Assembly (NCBI RefSeq): GCF_030815975.1 | Contig: NZ_JAUSXL010000002.1 | Location: 1,860,001-1,924,000, forward strand | Direction of reading: 5' to 3' | Source of the DNA: Variovorax paradoxus | GTDB lineage: Bacteria; Pseudomonadota; Gammaproteobacteria; Burkholderiales; Burkholderiaceae_C | DNA length: 64,000 bases | In this document: one piece after another, positions 1 to 9,270 of the stretch | Layout: each line of letters starts with the position of its first letter | Numbering within the stretch: the stretch's first letter is position 1 | Made by a program: the position numbers and the translations under genes | Notes under the pieces: model-generated | What the model saw: only the letters and a program-made list of their open reading frames with translations | Database searches by the model: none | What the model was told of the DNA's origin: nothing

Positions 1-166
1 GCTTCACGGTCGCCGGCACCTGGCTCGTGAGCGTGCCGTCGCGCATGGCATGGCCGCGCGCCACGTCGATGCCGGTGAAGCCGCCTTCGATGGGCGGCGG
101 CGGGGCCTCGCAGCCGGCGAGCGCAAGGGCACCCGCCGCCACGCCGAGGAAATCGCGCCGCTGCAT
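1..166 (-). CDS. Partial lipoprotein or Tat-exported protein, N-terminus only
   Basis: The gene starts at 166 and runs off the left edge, so 55 residues are visible. The N-terminus has a twin-arginine-like MQRRDF followed by a hydrophobic stretch and a lipobox-like LAGC with Cys at residue 19. A Pro-rich linker and a sequence ending near QVPATVK follow. This fits an exported, possibly lipid-anchored, redox or other cofactor-bearing protein. It starts 8 bases after the stop of the spermidine-synthase-like gene, so it is probably the last visible member of the same leftward operon. In related genomes an FAD-dependent oxidoreductase often sits here (inference from memory). The catalytic part lies outside the window. 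Confidence 0.6.
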   Translation of the reverse strand, partial: MQRRDFLGVAAGALALAGCEAPPPPIEGGFTGIDVARGHAMRDGTLTSQVPATVK

Positions 167-174
167 GTCCAGGT

Positions 175-1719
175 CTAGTGAGTCGTCATTACCTTGCCCC
201 ACTCCTGCTCGTAGGTGGTGACAAGGGTCTGGTTCGACAGCCGGTTCACTTCGGCCGGCACGCGCGCCATGTCGAGCGGAAAGTCGAACATCAGCGGCAA
301 GGTGGAAGGCGAGAGAAAACGCAGCCCCGAAGGCAGCGCATCGGGCATCCGATACGGCCGCCGGCTCGCGATGATGAAGCCCCATTCGCCGAAGCTCGGC
401 ACATGCGCGTGGTAGGGCGTGGCGCGCAGGCCGACCGACTCGATGGTCGCCGCCACGGTCCAGTAGCTCTTGCGCGCGACCAGCGGCGAGGTGGTCTGGA
501 TCACCGCGTAGCCGCTCGCCGAAAGGCGCTTTTCGAGCAGCGCATAGAAGCTGTTGGTGTAGAGCTTGCCGATCGCGAAGTTGGTCGGATCGGGAAAGTC
601 GACCACGATCACGTCGAAAAAGTCTCCGGACTGCTGCAGCCACTGAAAGGCATCGGTATTGACGATCTTCACCTTCGGCGACGAGAGCGAATGCCCGTTG
701 AGCGCGGCCAGCGTCTCATGCGCGGTGAAGAGCTGGGTCATGTTCGGATCGAGCTCCACCAGCGTGACCGATTCGACCGAGGGATATTTCAGGATCTCGC
801 GCACCGCCATGCCATCGCCGCCGCCGAGCACCGCGACTTTCTTCGGTGCGCCCTGCGCGGCCATCACCGGATGGACGAGCGCCTCGTGGTAGCGGTACTC
901 GTCGCGCTCGGCGAACTGCAGGTTGCCGTTCAGGAACAGCCGGTGCCCGAGCTGTCCGCGTGTGACCACGATGCGCTGGTAGGGCGAGGTGGCGCTGAAC
1001 ACGATGCGGTCCTGGTAGAACTTGTCTTCGGCCAGCGAGGTGATGCGGTCGGCCCACGCGAAGGCGCCGGCCAGCGCGGCCAGCGCCAGAAAGCAGGCCA
1101 GCGCATGCGCACCGATGCGGCGCAGCTCATGGCGGAACAGCCACAGCGCCCACACGGCCACGGCGGCATTCATGAGGCCGAACAGCAGGCCGGTGCGGAT
1201 CATGCCGAGCTGCGGCACCAGCACCAGCGGAAAAGCCACCGACACCGCCAGCGCGCCGAGGTAGTCGAAGGTGAGCACCTGCGACACCAGGTTCTTGAGC
1301 TGGATGTTGCGCTTGAGGATGCGCATCACCAGCGGGATCTCGAGCCCCACCAGCGTGCCGACCACCACCACGAGCCCATAGAGCAGCGGGCGGAACGCAC
1401 CGGGCACATAGGCGTTCGCGAGGAAAAGAATGGCCGGCAGCGCGCCGCCGACCAGCGCCACGAGCAGCTCGATGCGCAGAAAGTGCGCTGGCAGCTGGCG
1501 GTCGAAAAAGCGAGAGAGCCACGAACCCACGCCCATCGCGAACAGGTAGGTGCCGATGATGGTGCTGAATTGCAGCACCGAATCGCCGAGCAGGTAGGAG
1601 CTCAGCGCGGCCGCGGTCAGCTCGTAGACCAGCCCGCAGGCGGCCACAACGAACACGCTGGCGAGCAGCGCGATCTCGACGGGCTGCGGCCCGCGCGCAT
1701 CGGCGGCATGCGCGGACAC
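175..1719 (-). CDS. Membrane-embedded spermidine synthase-like protein (polyamine aminopropyltransferase)
   Basis: About 514 residues. The first 200 or so hold roughly six or seven hydrophobic helices, starting at VEIALLASVFVVAACG. The C-terminal half is a spermidine-synthase Rossmann domain: the SAM/dcSAM loop VAVLGGGDGMAV, VELDPNMTQL, an NTDAF motif and the catalytic-region VVDFPDPTNF. Membrane-fused forms of this family are known in Proteobacteria, and their aminopropyl acceptor is often unproven. I chose the GTG at 1719 because GGGGAGG sits just upstream and because it follows the DUF350 stop at 1734; the open frame runs further upstream but only into the DUF350 gene. It lies in an operon with DUF350, DUF4178 and SPFH genes. 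Confidence 0.88.
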   Translation of the reverse strand: MSAHAADARGPQPVEIALLASVFVVAACGLVYELTAAALSSYLLGDSVLQFSTIIGTYLFAMGVGSWLSRFFDRQLPAHFLRIELLVALVGGALPAILFLANAYVPGAFRPLLYGLVVVVGTLVGLEIPLVMRILKRNIQLKNLVSQVLTFDYLGALAVSVAFPLVLVPQLGMIRTGLLFGLMNAAVAVWALWLFRHELRRIGAHALACFLALAALAGAFAWADRITSLAEDKFYQDRIVFSATSPYQRIVVTRGQLGHRLFLNGNLQFAERDEYRYHEALVHPVMAAQGAPKKVAVLGGGDGMAVREILKYPSVESVTLVELDPNMTQLFTAHETLAALNGHSLSSPKVKIVNTDAFQWLQQSGDFFDVIVVDFPDPTNFAIGKLYTNSFYALLEKRLSASGYAVIQTTSPLVARKSYWTVAATIESVGLRATPYHAHVPSFGEWGFIIASRRPYRMPDALPSGLRFLSPSTLPLMFDFPLDMARVPAEVNRLSNQTLVTTYEQEWGKVMTTH

Positions 1720-1733
1720 GGCCGCCTCCCCGC

Positions 1734-1952
1734 TCAATGGATCGCGGCTGCGACGATGACGCAGATGCCCAGGCTCATGGCGGCCACGACCAGGCCCAGC
1801 GCCACGTTCTGCTTCTCGACGATCTCGCCCCACAGGTCATAGGGCGTGACCTTGTCGATGATCAAAAAGCAGAGCCAGAAGATCAGTACGCCAAGCAGCG
1901 CATACACGAGCGATCCGAGGACCACGCCCGGTTTCAGCCATTCAAATCCCAT
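1734..1952 (-). CDS. DUF350 family small membrane protein
   Basis: 72 residues with two hydrophobic helices (about residues 10-33 and 49-70) separated by a polar loop containing PYDLWGEIVEKQN. This helix-loop-helix layout with a conserved polar loop is typical of the DUF350/UPF0719 family, whose biochemical role is unknown. It ends 14 bases before the start of the spermidine-synthase-like gene and starts about 70 bases after the DUF4178 gene. Co-occurrence with SPFH and DUF4178 proteins suggests a membrane-stress or membrane-organising module. That role is inference from context. Confidence 0.85.
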   Translation of the reverse strand: MGFEWLKPGVVLGSLVYALLGVLIFWLCFLIIDKVTPYDLWGEIVEKQNVALGLVVAAMSLGICVIVAAAIH

Positions 1953-2021
1953 GGGGACCTCCAGTCGTAGTAGCAGTAGTGGTGGTAAGTGACATCGACG
2001 CGAACCTGCCCTGTTCGTTCT

Positions 2022-3503
2022 TCATTTATGGCCGCCGCCGCTCGAATAGCCGCCGTACGAGCCGCCGTAGCTGCGCGAGCCACCGGACGATCCTCCGCTG
2101 CAGGTGCTCAGGATGACCAGCAGCACGATGATGACGATCACGATGAGGATGATGGTGCCGCAGCCCAGGCCCGATGCGGCACTGACCGGCAGCGCATCGC
2201 CGCGCACGAACATGTCCTTCTTGTCGTCGAGCTTGAACGCGGCGGACACCAGGCCGCTGTCGAGCTTGCTGCCCGAGGACCAGGTCAGCTCGTTGGCCGA
2301 GCGCTCCATCGAGAGCCGTGCATTGCCGCTGGCGAAATCGCGGTTGAAGGTTTTCTGGCCGCGCTCGACCTGCCAGTAGAACTCGCCCGCCACATAGGTG
2401 GTCTCGGCGTTGTAGGCGTATTGCTGCGTGTAGCGCTTGCCCAGGTAGCTGGCGCTGCTGCCGTTCTCGGCCATCACCGGTGCGCCGGTGGTCGGCTTGA
2501 CCATGCTCCAGCCGTCCTCGGCATCGACCAGGAAGCTGAAGCCGCGCTTCTTGTTGTACAGCAGGTATTCGTTCCAGCCGAAGTGCTCGTCGTCGCCGGG
2601 CTCCACGCCCATGCGGTGCTGGAAGCCCACCACCTGCCATTGCGCGCCCTGCAGCTGGCCCATGCTGCCGATGGCGATGAGCGGGCGAACGGGTTCGTTC
2701 TGCGCCGCGTGCTTCAGCTCGCCGCCGATGCCCTGCGACAGGTCGATGATGCTGTTGCACGAACCGCAGGTGATGCTCTTGCTGTCGGCCAGGTTGACCG
2801 TGACGGGCGCGCCGCAGTTGGGGCAGTTGAAGGCCCGGCCTTTTTCGTCCTTGGCGGATTCGTCGCGCAGGCCGGTGAGCTGCAGGTCCTCGAGCTGCAC
2901 CGAGCGGCCCAGGTAGGCGCCGGGCGGCTCGGTGCCGTAGTCGATGCTGAGCACCAGCCCCTTGTCGTTGCGCAGCTCGACCATGGGGAACGCGCGGCCC
3001 AGCTCGGGCAGGTGCGGCAGTTCGCCCTGCGCGGACAGCAGCGCCACCTGTTCGTTCGACGATACGGTGTAGCTCTGGCCGTTGAATGCGCTGGTCGCCC
3101 CCACGCGCAGATCCGCGGGCGGTGGCGCGGCGCGCTGCAGCTCGAAGGGCAGCGCGAAGACGTAGGCGCCGTTGTCCTCGCTCAGGATGCCGGTGCGGTC
3201 GCCGTCGAGCGCGGCGATCCACTCGGTCCAGCGCCCGCCCGGGTTGCTGTATTGCAGCCGCCCGACGATGGTGAACGGCTGGTTCTGGATGCGGCCCGCG
3301 GCAAACAGCTGCAGCGGGCTGAAGTCGTCGAACAGCTCCGCCATCTTGCCGATGCGCGCGAGCGTCTCGCCCTGGCGCACGACGGTGCTCTGGCAGTACG
3401 GGCAAACGGCGAAGGCCGATTGCGCGGACCTGAATTCGACCGGTGCGCCGCAGCCGGGGCAGGGCGCACGGTAGGCGCGCTGCGCGCCTTCTTGCTCAGC
3501 CAT
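2022..3503 (-). CDS. DUF4178 protein with two zinc ribbons and a C-terminal membrane anchor
   Basis: 493 residues. The order is: an N-terminal zinc ribbon (CPGCGAP ... CPYC, residues about 15-36), a DUF4178-like beta domain, a second zinc ribbon (CPNCGAP ... CGSC, about 225-250), a second DUF4178-like domain with GFQHRMGVEPGDDEHFGWNEY, and a transmembrane helix (TIILIVIVIIVLLVIL, near 450). It ends in a Ser/Gly/Tyr-rich tail. The duplicated ribbon plus DUF4178 arrangement is visible in the sequence. The gene starts 9 bases after the SPFH gene stops, consistent with co-transcription. The function is unknown; the tail-anchored topology puts the ribbons in the cytosol if the N-terminus is inside. 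Confidence 0.88.
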   Translation of the reverse strand: MAEQEGAQRAYRAPCPGCGAPVEFRSAQSAFAVCPYCQSTVVRQGETLARIGKMAELFDDFSPLQLFAAGRIQNQPFTIVGRLQYSNPGGRWTEWIAALDGDRTGILSEDNGAYVFALPFELQRAAPPPADLRVGATSAFNGQSYTVSSNEQVALLSAQGELPHLPELGRAFPMVELRNDKGLVLSIDYGTEPPGAYLGRSVQLEDLQLTGLRDESAKDEKGRAFNCPNCGAPVTVNLADSKSITCGSCNSIIDLSQGIGGELKHAAQNEPVRPLIAIGSMGQLQGAQWQVVGFQHRMGVEPGDDEHFGWNEYLLYNKKRGFSFLVDAEDGWSMVKPTTGAPVMAENGSSASYLGKRYTQQYAYNAETTYVAGEFYWQVERGQKTFNRDFASGNARLSMERSANELTWSSGSKLDSGLVSAAFKLDDKKDMFVRGDALPVSAASGLGCGTIILIVIVIIVLLVILSTCSGGSSGGSRSYGGSYGGYSSGGGHK

Positions 3504-3512
3504 TGCCGGTGC

Positions 3513-4562
3513 TTAGACCAGCTTCTTGAGCAGCTCTGCCTTCTTGGCGTCGAACTCTTCCTGCGTGAGGATGCCCTTGGTCTTGAGCTCGCCGAGTTTC
3601 TCGAGCGTGGTCATCACGTCGGCCGGGCTCACCACGGCCACGGCCGGCTGCTGCTGGGTCGCCGCGGCCTGGGCCGCTGCGCCCGGGCTCAGGCCCTGTG
3701 CGAGGTTCTGCGCCAGCACCTGGCCCAGCGCCACGCCGGCGCCCAGGCCCATGGCATCGCCCGCGATGCCGCTGCCGCCGCCCGCGCCTTCGGCGAACTT
3801 GGGAATGGCCTGCGCGGTCTGGTACTGCATGAACTTGCCCATGTCGTTGCCGACCATGCCCATGCCGATCTTCTGGTCGAGAATCTTCTGCAGTTCTTCA
3901 GGCAGCGAGACGTTCTGGACCGTGATGTTCTCGAGCTTGATGCCGATCTTCTCGAATTCGGGCACCAATTGCGCGGCCAGCGCCTGGGCAAACTGGATCT
4001 GGTTGGCGGCAAGGTCCAGAAACGGCACGCCGCTGGAAGCGATGGCGTTGCTGATGTTCTGCAGCACCAGGCCGCGCAGCTGGCCGTCGAGGTCGGCCAC
4101 GCCGTAGATGTCGCGCGTGCCCGAAATTTCGGTGTGGAACAGCTTGGCATCGCCGATGCGGAAGCTGTAGTTGCCGAAGGCGCGCAGGCGCACGGCGCCG
4201 AAGTCCTTGTCGCGGATGGTGATGGGCTGCGGCGTGCCCCACTTCTGGTCGACCTGCTGGCGCGTGCTGAAAAAGTAGACGTCGCTCTTGAACGGGGACT
4301 CGAACAGCTTGTCCCAGTTCTTCAGGTACGTCAGCACGGGCAGCGTCTGCGTCGTGAGCTTGTACATGCCGGGGCCGAACACGTCGGCCACCTGGCCTTC
4401 GTTGACGAACACCGCCACCTGCGACTCGCGCACGGTGAGCGAGGCGCCGTTCTGGATTTCCATCTCCGCCATCGGAAAGCGCCAGGCCAGCGTGCCGTCG
4501 CCGGTCTCGGTCCACTGGATGATGTCGATGAACTGCTTCTTGATGAAATCCATCAGGGCCAT
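3513..4562 (-). CDS. SPFH-domain (virion-core/YdjI-like) protein with SHOCT tail
   Basis: 349 residues. The central body resembles the SPFH/band-7 'virion core protein' group (VFGPGMYKLTTQTLPVL, RLRAFGNYSFRIGD), followed by a Gly/Ala/Gln-rich linker. The last 35 residues match a SHOCT oligomerisation motif (LEKLGELKTKGILTQEEFDAKKAELL). There is no N-terminal membrane helix, unlike flotillins, so membrane contact would be peripheral or through the DUF4178 partner. The ATG at 4562 is chosen over an upstream in-frame ATG because GAGGAG lies directly before it. It heads the leftward SPFH-DUF4178-DUF350-spermidine-synthase operon. Confidence 0.88.
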   Translation of the reverse strand: MALMDFIKKQFIDIIQWTETGDGTLAWRFPMAEMEIQNGASLTVRESQVAVFVNEGQVADVFGPGMYKLTTQTLPVLTYLKNWDKLFESPFKSDVYFFSTRQQVDQKWGTPQPITIRDKDFGAVRLRAFGNYSFRIGDAKLFHTEISGTRDIYGVADLDGQLRGLVLQNISNAIASSGVPFLDLAANQIQFAQALAAQLVPEFEKIGIKLENITVQNVSLPEELQKILDQKIGMGMVGNDMGKFMQYQTAQAIPKFAEGAGGGSGIAGDAMGLGAGVALGQVLAQNLAQGLSPGAAAQAAATQQQPAVAVVSPADVMTTLEKLGELKTKGILTQEEFDAKKAELLKKLV

Positions 4563-4729
4563 GGCCGCTCCTCGTCGAGTTTTTTTCCGGACTGCGCATA
4601 TTGCCACATCGTCTTGACGGGCCCTCGTGCTTTTGGCATGCCGGCATCTGCGCCATGCGGCCTATGGCGTCTTGGGCCGAGGTCTACAATCGGCGCCCCC
4701 AGAAGAAGCGCCACCAGGAGCAACGGCCC

Positions 4730-7072
<2,343 letters not shown>

Positions 7073-7086
7073 GCCGTCTGGCGAGA

Positions 7087-7148
7087 GTGGCTGCCCACTT
7101 AGGCAGCCACGCGCCGCCCCCGCCGACTGCTCAAACTTTGGGCAGTCG
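7087..7148 (+). terminator. Two tandem hairpins behind maeB
   Basis: A perfect 9-base stem (GTGGCTGCC, 7087-7095, with GGCAGCCAC, 7102-7110) has a 6-base loop. It is followed by a second stem, CGACTGCTC with GGGCAGTCG (about 7123-7147), which includes one G-T pair. Neither is followed by a clean run of T, although the bases after the second include TATTTT. The pair probably ends or protects the maeB transcript. Confidence 0.5.
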
Positions 7149-7254
7149 CTTGCTATTTTCGCCAGCGTGGTGCACACTCGCGGGCTTGAATTTGCGGGTT
7201 AACCCCAGGGTTGGCTGCCAATTCGGAACCCCCGCTCTTTTCTTGTGGTGCCCC

Positions 7255-7665
7255 ATGGCGGCTTACGCCTCGATCACGTCCTCTGTCACTAAGTTTGCGC
7301 TCACCGGCTTGATGCTGGCGGCGTTGGCGACGGGGGCCGAGGCCCGCGAATGGTTCAGCACCGGAAAGCCCGCCCAGGAATCGATCGCACTGTCCGAACT
7401 GCCGGTTCAGGGCCAGCGAACCTACGAAGCCATTCTGAGTGGCGGCCCCTTCCGATACGAAAAGGACGGCACGGTATTTGGCAACCGCGAGCGTCTTTTG
7501 CCGCCCGCGCGGCGCGGTCACTACCGCGAGTACACGGTGGCAACGCCCGGCTCGCGCGACCGCGGCGCACGGCGCATTGTCTGCGGCGGTGAACAGCGAA
7601 CAACACCCGAGGCCTGCTGGTACACGGCAGACCACTACGCGAGTTTCAGACGGATTGCACCATGA
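7255..7665 (+). CDS. Secreted guanyl-preferring ribonuclease (barnase/RNase Sa family)
   Basis: 136 residues with a signal peptide (hydrophobic FALTGLMLAALATG, probable cleavage after AEA near residue 29). The mature part of about 107 residues matches microbial RNase N1/T1-type folds: FRYEKDGTVFGNRERLLP, the catalytic Glu in YREYTV, Arg residues in RDRGARRIVCGG and the catalytic His in ADHY near the C-terminus. Enzymes of this group cleave RNA after G without metal. Two Cys (VCGG and ACWY) may form a disulfide. Its stop overlaps the start of the barstar-like gene (ATGA), a sign of translational coupling of toxin and inhibitor. I start at 7255 because the longer frame lacks a signal peptide. 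Confidence 0.9.
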   Translation: MAAYASITSSVTKFALTGLMLAALATGAEAREWFSTGKPAQESIALSELPVQGQRTYEAILSGGPFRYEKDGTVFGNRERLLPPARRGHYREYTVATPGSRDRGARRIVCGGEQRTTPEACWYTADHYASFRRIAP

Positions 7666-8141
7666 GCGATGACAACGACCTGAGCGGCGCCCCGAAGCGC
7701 CCCGAAGAAATGATGATGACTATGGAAAGACCAGCGGAGATGACTCTATCCCTTCGTGCCGTACGCCCGAACATCGTGCAATCGATTCGTGCGTTCCGCG
7801 TGAACGATCTGCAGGAAGCCGCGAACGCCGCGGGCCAGCATTTCCTGTACGCCAATCTGGGGAATGCCCAGACCAAGCAGGACGTTCTGGACCTGATTGC
7901 ACAGCAGTTCACCTTTCCGGCGCATTTCGGCAAGAATTTCGACGCGCTGTACGACTGCATGACCGACCCGTTGCATAAATCGGGCCCGCAGCCCGGCTTC
8001 GTGATCGTGCTCGAACAGATCCCGGCCAACGCCAAGTTCGACAAGGAAGCGCGCGAGCAGCTGCTCGACATCTTCCGCGACGCCTCCGACTACTGGGGCG
8101 ACCGAAAAGTCCCGTTCCGCTGCTTCTATTCTTTTCTGTAG
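7662..8141 (+). CDS. Barstar-family ribonuclease inhibitor
   Basis: 159 residues, cytosolic. After a Met-rich leader of about 30 residues, the body has the barstar fold pattern: DLQEAANAAGQHFLYANLG, TKQDVLDLIAQQFTFPAHFGKNFDALYDCMTD (the FxxGxNxDAL motif), FVIVLEQIP and the C-terminal WGDRKVPFRCFYSF. Barstar covers the active site of barnase-like RNases and protects the producing cell before export. The start overlaps the RNase stop by 4 bases. An internal start (for example the Met at residue 17, 20 or 27) is possible. The stop is followed at once by a perfect hairpin, and the -1 frame stays open for 73 codons (see findings). Confidence 0.9.
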   Translation: MSDDNDLSGAPKRPEEMMMTMERPAEMTLSLRAVRPNIVQSIRAFRVNDLQEAANAAGQHFLYANLGNAQTKQDVLDLIAQQFTFPAHFGKNFDALYDCMTDPLHKSGPQPGFVIVLEQIPANAKFDKEAREQLLDIFRDASDYWGDRKVPFRCFYSFL

Positions 8142-8362
8142 CCCGTTCTGCACACACCAGCCAAGCAGAACGGGCGAACGAGGCTCAGCCGAACGGCGCA
8201 GCACTCGATGGCATCGAAATCAACGGCAGCACCGCCAATGCGGCAGCCGGCACGGAACCCGAAGGCGAGAAGATGCCGACCGATAAACTGGTCGACGTTT
8301 CGCCGCTCGCATTGCGCATGAGCAGCCCCTTCAACGCGGGCTACTGGCTCGCCGCAGCCTGA
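8138..8362 (+). other. Unassigned open frame with coding-like codons, -1 relative to barstar
   Basis: Read in the frame beginning GTA at 8138, there is no stop until TGA at 8360-8362. Third positions are strongly G/C, as in real genes here. The predicted text includes NGAALDGIEINGSTAN, KMPTDKLVDVSPLALR and a terminal NAGYWLAAA. It has no convincing start of its own; the only in-frame ATG with many residues left is at 8273 (29 residues). It could be a frameshift extension of barstar, the tail of a decayed gene, or chance. I do not recognise the family. Confidence 0.35.
8141..8175 (+). other. Perfect 11-bp hairpin immediately after the barstar stop
   Basis: GCCCGTTCTGC (8141-8151) pairs perfectly with GCAGAACGGGC (8165-8175) across a 13-base loop. 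The first base of the stem is the G of the barstar TAG. No T-tract follows, so it is a poor intrinsic terminator. It sits 6 bases downstream of a TTTT run (8132-8135). That geometry is seen in -1 frameshift signals, but the slip site is not canonical. Confidence 0.6.
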
Positions 8363-8371
8363 ACAAGCCCA

Positions 8372-8456
8372 CCCCCGAAGCGGCTCACTCCGTGTAGCCG
8401 CATCCCCCTCGAGGGGGCAACACCTGCGGCCCGGCGAAGCCGGTTCCGCGGTGTTC
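8372..8456 (+). repeat. Dispersed intergenic repeat, copy 1
   Basis: About 85 bases containing two palindromic cores, ATCCCCCTCGAGGGGG and CCGGCGAAGCCGG. A clearly related copy in the opposite orientation is at 31953-32044 (shared blocks include the rare string CGGTTCCGCGGT). It lies between barstar and rsmA, outside coding sequence. Confidence 0.7.
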
Positions 8457-8469
8457 ACGAATGAAAGCC

Positions 8470-8499
8470 AAAGCCCGCCTTTGCCAAGGCGGGCTTTTT
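8470..8499. terminator. Bidirectional intrinsic terminator between barstar and rsmA
   Basis: AAAGCCCGCC (8470-8479) pairs with GGCGGGCTTT (8488-8497) across an 8-base loop. TTTTT follows on the plus strand, and a weaker T-rich tract follows on the minus strand. It is placed to end the rightward RNase/barstar transcript and the leftward lptD-surA-rsmA transcript. Confidence 0.85.
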
Positions 8500-9270
8500 C
8501 TATTGGGGCTCGGGCGGAACGGCCTGGGCCAGGGCGACGTATTCGGCCACGGGCACTTCCTCGGCGCGGCGCTGGGCGTCGAATTCGCCCGCGAAGCCGT
8601 GCGCGTCGAGCCATTTGCCCAGGGTGTGGCGCATGATCTTGCGGCGCTGGCTGAAGGCGACCTGCACGATTTCGCCCAGGCGGGCGGCATCGACGGCCGG
8701 CGGCTCGGCCAGCGGCACCATCCGCACCACCGCGCTGTCGACGCGCGGCGGCGGATCGAAGCTCTCGGGCGGCACGAACAGCACGTTTTCCATCTTGTAG
8801 CGCCACTGCAGCATCACGCTCAGGCGGCTGTAGTCGGAGGTGGCGGGCCGCGCGACCATGCGGTCGATCACTTCCTTCTGCAGCATGAAGTGCTGGTCGG
8901 CGATCAGGTGCGCGAAGCCCAGCAGGCGGAACAGGATGGGCGTCGAGATGTTGTAGGGCAGGTTGCCGACCACCCGCAGCGGCGCCGCAAACCTGGCGGC
9001 CAACTCGGCGAAATCGACCTTGAGCACATCGGACTCGATCACGTCGAGCTGCGGATGCTCGCGCAGCCGCCTGGCCAGGTCGCGGTCGAGCTCGATGACC
9101 GTCAGGCGCCCGAGCCGCTCGACCAGCGGCTGGGTGAGCGCCGCCAGCCCCGGGCCGATCTCGACCATGGCATCGCCAGCCTGCGGTGCGATCTCCTGCA
9201 CGATGGCATCGATGATGCCCCCGTCGGACAGGAAGTGCTGCCCGAACCGCTTCCTGGCGATGTGTGCCAT
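8500..9270 (-). CDS. rsmA: 16S rRNA (adenine(1518)-N6/adenine(1519)-N6)-dimethyltransferase
   Basis: 256 residues, the usual length. It dimethylates A1518 and A1519 of 16S rRNA late in 30S assembly, using SAM. Visible motifs are [10 protein letters not shown] at the N-terminus, the SAM loop [20 protein letters not shown], the catalytic NLPYNIS and the C-terminal [13 protein letters not shown] helix. Its ATG overlaps the surA stop by one base (TGATG), so it is translationally coupled in the lptD-surA-rsmA operon. An intrinsic terminator follows directly. Confidence 0.97.
   Translation of the reverse strand: MAHIARKRFGQHFLSDGGIIDAIVQEIAPQAGDAMVEIGPGLAALTQPLVERLGRLTVIELDRDLARRLREHPQLDVIESDVLKVDFAELAARFAAPLRVVGNLPYNISTPILFRLLGFAHLIADQHFMLQKEVIDRMVARPATSDYSRLSVMLQWRYKMENVLFVPPESFDPPPRVDSAVVRMVPLAEPPAVDAARLGEIVQVAFSQRRKIMRHTLGKWLDAHGFAGEFDAQRRAEEVPVAEYVALAQAVPPEPQ

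Noticed and set aside
178..1842. A 554-residue open frame on the plus strand opposite the spermidine-synthase-like gene, and similar long antisense frames throughout (for example opposite maeB, dnaN/gyrB, kdsD and the antiporter).
   Set aside because: High GC makes stop codons rare in antisense frames. The products are Arg/His/Gly-rich and lack family motifs, while the opposite strand has a clear gene each time.
4671..4689. A possible maeB promoter with TTGGGC and TACAAT.
   Set aside because: The spacing is only 7 bases; no -35 element is found at the right distance, so only the TACAAT element is mentioned.
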